A stretch of DNA of 64,000 nucleotides from Cedecea neteri. GTDB lineage: Bacteria > Pseudomonadota > Gammaproteobacteria > Enterobacterales > Enterobacteriaceae. Shown piece after piece: positions 60,828 through 64,000 of the stretch (its first letter is position 1; every line of letters starts with the position of its first letter). A model generated the notes under the pieces. The model did no database searches. It worked only from the letters and a program-made list of their open reading frames with translations, and was not told where the DNA came from. Both the position numbers and the translations under genes were made by a program. The stretch spans positions 2,542,001-2,606,000 of the forward strand of contig NZ_CP009459.1 in the NCBI RefSeq assembly GCF_000758325.1, in the 5' to 3' direction.

Positions 60828-61916
60828 TTATTTCGAGGCGGCTTCGCGCCACTGTTTGATGTAGTCCAGGCGCTTTTTCTGCTGCAGGTATTCCAGCAGG
60901 GTTTCATCCACCGGAATCGGCTTCAGGGCGTTGCCGAGTTTTTTGGTCATGCCGTCGATGTCGTTGTCACCGTCGATATCATTACGGATGGAAGGAATAT
61001 CCGCCTGATTAGCGAGGATGTTTTGCCCTTTTTCAGACAGCACGTAGTCGATCCACAGCTTTGCTGCGTTGCTGTTTTTTGCTTCATTGCTGATAAAGGA
61101 AACGCGTGACAGCACCAGGGTGTAGTCCTTCGGATAAGCAATGCCGAGGGAAGTGTCCGTTTTGGCGCGAGCTTCGGCGTAGGAGCCCAGAATGTTGAAG
61201 CCAATCAGGTTTTCACCCGAGGAGACTCGCTCCATCATCGTGCCGGTCGAGGACTGAACCGAAAGGCCGCCTTTGGCTACTTCTGCGAGAGTCTGGAAGT
61301 AATTTGGATCGGCCTTGTGATCCTGTACCGAAAGCATAAAGCCGAGACCGGATTTTTCAATATCGTAGGTAGTGACTTTTTTGCTGAATTTTTCGGGCTG
61401 GCTGGCGATAAGTTTGGCCAATGCTGCATGGCTGTCAGGCACTTCATTGGCCGGGATCAGGCGTTTGTTGTAGATAAAAATCACCGGCTCATAGGTGGTG
61501 CCGTAGGCCTTGTCTTTCCAGACTGCCCACTTCGGCAACTGGCCTTGCTCAGGGGATTTGTATTCCTGGGCATAGTCGGTGGCGAGCTTTAATGCCGTGT
61601 CCATGGAGGAACTCCAGACCACGTCACCGCTGGTACCGCCGGCGGCCTGCTCGCTGATATAACGGTTGTACAGCTCGGTGCTGTTCATGTCGTTATATTC
61701 TACTTTGATGCCCGGATATGCGGCCTCAAAACCCTGAATAAGCGGGGCCGCGGTTTTGGTGTCGGTGGTGGAGTAGAGCACCACTTTGCCTTCTTTGGTC
61801 GCGGCATCGATGATTTTTTGATAATCCGCCGGGTAGCCCTGAGGCACGGCAGAAAACGCGGAGGTAGAGAGCAGCACGGCAGAAGCAAGGCAAGATATAC
61901 GTAACTTATTCGACAT
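60828..61916 (-). CDS. Periplasmic binding protein of ABC importer, substrate unknown
   Basis: 362 residues. Signal peptide MSNKLRISCLASAVLLSTSA, cleavage near AFS-AVPQ (about residue 23). The mature part reads as a type-2 periplasmic fold of the extracellular solute-binding family 1/6: KEGKVVLYSTTDTKTAAPLI near 40-59, SGDVVWSSSMDTALKLA near 96. Family members bind ferric iron, 2-aminoethylphosphonate or hexose phosphates. Classical ferric-binding proteins use two adjacent tyrosines; no YY pair exists anywhere here, which argues against a canonical iron transporter. First gene of its operon. Confidence 0.85.
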   Translation of the reverse strand: MSNKLRISCLASAVLLSTSAFSAVPQGYPADYQKIIDAATKEGKVVLYSTTDTKTAAPLIQGFEAAYPGIKVEYNDMNSTELYNRYISEQAAGGTSGDVVWSSSMDTALKLATDYAQEYKSPEQGQLPKWAVWKDKAYGTTYEPVIFIYNKRLIPANEVPDSHAALAKLIASQPEKFSKKVTTYDIEKSGLGFMLSVQDHKADPNYFQTLAEVAKGGLSVQSSTGTMMERVSSGENLIGFNILGSYAEARAKTDTSLGIAYPKDYTLVLSRVSFISNEAKNSNAAKLWIDYVLSEKGQNILANQADIPSIRNDIDGDNDIDGMTKKLGNALKPIPVDETLLEYLQQKKRLDYIKQWREAASK

Positions 61917-61955
61917 TATTGTTAACCTCTAGTTACATTTGAGAAACTAAAAATC

Positions 61956-61983
61956 AACATAACGCATAACGTTTTTCAGACAA
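61956..61983 (-). promoter_or_regulatory. Candidate promoter of the ABC importer operon
   Basis: Minus strand TTGTCT, 16-base spacer, TATGTT, ending 40 bases before the binding-protein ATG. The spacer and -10 contain a tandem CGTTATG-CGTTATG. No regulator identified. Confidence 0.35.
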
Positions 61984-62089
61984 GAGGGGGCGTTTTTTAT
62001 CTTCACGATTTGTGATTTCGAACGTTGTTTAAGCAATTAACGCCATAAAAACCACGGCAAGAAAGCGTCACTCAGGCGGACGACAGAAA

Positions 62090-62123
62090 CAAAAAAGCAC
62101 CCACTGCGAACAATGAGTGCTTT
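62090..62123 (-). terminator. Intrinsic terminator after fabA
   Basis: Minus strand AAAGCACTCA / TGGGTGCTTT (one T-G pair) followed by TTTGTTTC, 26 bases past the fabA stop. Confidence 0.82.
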
Positions 62124-62148
62124 CGAGGTGAAGCCAGATACAGCGGTA

Positions 62149-62667
62149 TTAGAAAGCAGAGGTGTCTTTGAAAAGACCTACTTTCAGGTCGGTTGCGGTG
62201 TAGATCACACGGCCATCAACCAGCACTTCACCGTCAGCCAGGCCCATGATCAGGCGGCGATTCACGACGCGTTTGAAGTGAATGCGGTAGGTGACTTTCT
62301 TCGCGGTAGGGAGAACCTGACCGGTAAATTTCACTTCGCCCACGCCCAGCGCGCGGCCTTTGCCTTCGCCACCGAGCCAGCCGAGGTAGAAACCAACCAG
62401 TTGCCACATGGCATCAAGGCCCAGGCAACCAGGCATCACTGGGTCGCCAATGAAGTGGCAACCAAAGAACCACAGGTCAGGGTTAATATCCAGCTCGGCT
62501 TCCACGTAACCTTTGTCAAAGTTACCGCCGTCCTCGGTCATCTTGACTACGCGGTCCATCATCAGCATGGAAGGTGCAGGTAACTGCGGGCCTTCAGCCC
62601 CAAACAGTTCGCCACGCCCTGAGGCAAGAAGATCTTCTTTCGTATAGGATTCGCGTTTATCTACCAT
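62149..62667 (-). CDS. fabA: 3-hydroxydecanoyl-ACP dehydratase/isomerase
   Basis: Dehydrates beta-hydroxydecanoyl-ACP and isomerises trans-2- to cis-3-decenoyl-ACP, the entry to unsaturated fatty acids. 172 residues, equal to E. coli. The active-site histidine is in [20 protein letters not shown] near 65-84, with the conserved aspartate in this same block. FadR and FabR type sites and a matching promoter stand directly upstream. Confidence 0.98.
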   Translation of the reverse strand: MVDKRESYTKEDLLASGRGELFGAEGPQLPAPSMLMMDRVVKMTEDGGNFDKGYVEAELDINPDLWFFGCHFIGDPVMPGCLGLDAMWQLVGFYLGWLGGEGKGRALGVGEVKFTGQVLPTAKKVTYRIHFKRVVNRRLIMGLADGEVLVDGRVIYTATDLKVGLFKDTSAF

Positions 62668-62684
62668 GTCTACAGTAAGCCTTT

Positions 62685-62713
62685 TTATAATGAAGCACGC
62701 AGGTTAGCTAACA
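62685..62713 (-). promoter_or_regulatory. Candidate fabA promoter
   Basis: Minus strand TGTTAG, 17-base spacer, TTATAA. The -35 hexamer lies inside the FabR-type site and the FadR-type site is just upstream, as expected for FabR repression and FadR activation. Confidence 0.5.
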
Positions 62714-62723
62714 CGTGTACGCT
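62706..62723 (-). promoter_or_regulatory. FabR-type operator
   Basis: Minus strand AGCGTACACGTGTTAGCT, the recalled FabR site of E. coli fabA, with near-dyad symmetry. FabR represses fabA and fabB according to unsaturated acyl thioesters. Confidence 0.65.
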
Positions 62724-62724
62724 C

Positions 62725-62741
62725 AACAAGTCCGATCAGTT
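62725..62741 (-). promoter_or_regulatory. FadR-type operator
   Basis: Minus strand AACTGATCGGACTTGTT compared with FadR consensus AACTGGTCCGACCAGTT: 13 of 17 agree. FadR activates fabA in E. coli from this position. The site overlaps the last codons and stop of lonH. Confidence 0.65.
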
Positions 62742-64000
62742 GTGGTTGAACCAGTTGAGCCAGCGTAGCGGCCACGGAAAGCGCTGGCGAACATCCGGCG
62801 CCGACGCCTGAGCAATACGCTCCTGCACCGCACGCATCAGGGTGTTTTGCCCTTCGCCATCCCACGGGAGATTGGTTAATAACGGCAGGGCATCAGCCAC
62901 GTCGTCAATTGCCCAAATCGAGAATTTATCTTGCTCGACGGCCTCCAGGACATCTTTATGCAGCGACAGGTGACGCACGTTCGCCAGAGGAATAATAACG
63001 CCCTGGGCGCCGCTAAACTCACGCTGCTGACAAATGCGGAAAAAACCTTCTATTTTTTCATTCAGCCCGCCAACGGGCTGTACGCGGCCGAACTGATCCA
63101 CAGAGCCGGTGATCGCGATGTGCTGATAAATCGGGACGTTGGCCAGGGCACTTATCAGGGCGCAAAGCTCAGCCATGGAGGCGCTGTCGCCGTCCACTTC
63201 GCTGTAGGATTGCTCGAAGGTAAGGGACGCTGAAAACGGGATTTGTTGGTCAAGCTGCAGCTCTGACATCAGAAATGCCTGCATGATCATCATCCCTTTG
63301 GCGTGAATGTTGCCGCCAAGTTCGGCCTTGCGCTCTACGTCCGTAAACTCCCCGTCACCGACGTGAACCACGCAGCTAATACGGGAAGGTTCACCAAAGG
63401 CCCGTGGATGACCAGGGAATTCAATGACCGACAGCGCGTTAATCTGGCCAATCATTTCGCCTTCGGTTTCAATCAGGATTTGCTCCATCAGGATTTCATC
63501 CTGCATGCGCTCGGCCAGGAAACCTTCGCGCCATTCACGCTGGTCGAGCATTTGTTGGAGCTGTTCGGCGTTAAAGCTGCCTTCTTCAGTAAACGGCGCG
63601 ACTTCACGCAGCTGGCGTGAAATCCAGGAAGGGCAGAGCGGCAGCATTTCCTGATCGCCCGTGTAGCGGACGGCCTCACGAATCAGCGGTTGCCAGGCAT
63701 CAGCGGCAGGTGCAGGCAATGACTTCTCAGCGGCAATGGCATAGATCCACTGACACCAAAGCGCCATTTCATCGGCAGAAGCAATTTGCAGATTATCTTC
63801 AAATTCACTGTAGATAGCGGCTGCAGCCAGATCCATCTCCATTTCCTGGAAATCAGCCAGCGAGTCACGCTCGCCAACCAGGACGAGTTTGAAGTCCAAC
63901 GCTAATGACGGGATTTTTACCGGCAGCGGGCGAGTTTCGTCAGGTGAAATCCAGTCGAAACGGCCCTGAGTCATGATTTGTTTCAGGCGCAGCCACAGCA
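62736..64000 (-). CDS. lonH: Lon-like protease LonH (YcbZ), 5' end outside window
   Basis: Lon-family S16 peptidase domain protein of unclear physiological role. About 421 C-terminal residues are present; E. coli LonH has 586, so roughly 165 N-terminal residues lie beyond the window. The reading frame continues to the window edge, and the internal ATG at 63974 (KQIMTQGRFDW) is not the start. The catalytic dyad is intact: serine in EVDGDSASMAELCAL and lysine in GGLNEKIEGFF. No Walker A motif is in the visible part, as for ATPase-poor Lon homologues. It is upstream of fabA on the same strand. Confidence 0.95.
   Translation of the reverse strand, partial: LWLRLKQIMTQGRFDWISPDETRPLPVKIPSLALDFKLVLVGERDSLADFQEMEMDLAAAAIYSEFEDNLQIASADEMALWCQWIYAIAAEKSLPAPAADAWQPLIREAVRYTGDQEMLPLCPSWISRQLREVAPFTEEGSFNAEQLQQMLDQREWREGFLAERMQDEILMEQILIETEGEMIGQINALSVIEFPGHPRAFGEPSRISCVVHVGDGEFTDVERKAELGGNIHAKGMMIMQAFLMSELQLDQQIPFSASLTFEQSYSEVDGDSASMAELCALISALANVPIYQHIAITGSVDQFGRVQPVGGLNEKIEGFFRICQQREFSGAQGVIIPLANVRHLSLHKDVLEAVEQDKFSIWAIDDVADALPLLTNLPWDGEGQNTLMRAVQERIAQASAPDVRQRFPWPLRWLNWFNHN

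Noticed and set aside
57907-61916. Assigning the ABC importer as a ferric iron (AfuABC/FbpABC) system
   Set aside because: Fold and gene order fit, but the binding protein lacks adjacent tyrosines and I see no Fur box upstream, so the substrate is left open.

Overview
This is chromosomal DNA of a gamma-proteobacterium of the Enterobacteriaceae. Gene order and protein lengths follow the Escherichia coli core chromosome almost gene for gene: pflA-pflB-focA, ycaO, serC-aroA, cmk-rpsA-ihfB, comEC-msbA-lpxK-ycaQ, ycaR-kdsB, ycbJ/elyC, cmoM-mukFEB, ldtD-mepK-gloC, aspC, ompF, asnS, pncB, pepN, ssuEADCB, pyrD, zapC/ycbX, rlmKL-uup, pqiABC, rmf, fabA, lonH. I could not fix the genus. The sequence is similar to E. 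coli but not E. coli: residue changes are frequent, and ycaP (ycaO-serC), ycaL (aroA-cmk) and the elf fimbrial genes (ssuE-pyrD), all present in K-12, are absent here. Comparisons with E. coli are from memory.

Layout. 1-6.2 kb, minus strand: anaerobic pyruvate-formate lyase, its activase, the formate channel and YcaO. 6.5-12 kb: serine/aromatic biosynthesis, CMP kinase, ribosomal protein S1 and IHF-beta, with several clear intrinsic terminators. 12.2-19.5 kb: envelope genes (ComEC, the lipid A flippase MsbA, LpxK, KdsB) plus the crosslink glycosylase YcaQ. 19.7-28.7 kb: ycbJ/elyC, tRNA methyltransferase CmoM and the MukFEB condensin. 28.9-32.2 kb: peptidoglycan LD-transpeptidase LdtD, endopeptidase MepK, glyoxalase GloC. 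32.2-38.0 kb, minus strand: aspC, ompF with a conserved OmpR-type promoter, asnS, pncB. 38.3-39.6 kb: an accessory gene. 39.8-46.7 kb: pepN and the sulfonate operon. 47-57.8 kb: pyrD, zapC, ycbX, rlmKL, uup, the pqiABC lipid-transport operon and rmf. 57.9-61.9 kb: an accessory three-gene ABC importer. 62.1-64 kb: fabA and the truncated 5' part of lonH.

Two pieces are not part of the E. coli-like backbone. The first is a 414-aa protein (38311-39555) between pncB and pepN. It has an N-terminal ankyrin-like segment and a following region with weak resemblance to ADP-ribosyltransferase motifs. From memory, Salmonella carries prophage Gifsy-2 in the same junction. This is the best candidate for something undescribed. 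The second is the ABC importer between rmf and fabA, whose binding protein lacks the adjacent tyrosines of classical ferric-binding proteins.

Regulatory sites read directly include a perfect TGTTTA-N6-TAAACA NadR-type box upstream of pncB, a perfect CRP-type half-site pair before serC, an FNR-type site before focA, a PurR-like box and 5' hairpin before pyrD, and FadR and FabR type sites before fabA. No tRNA, rRNA, CRISPR array, IS element or prophage was recognised.
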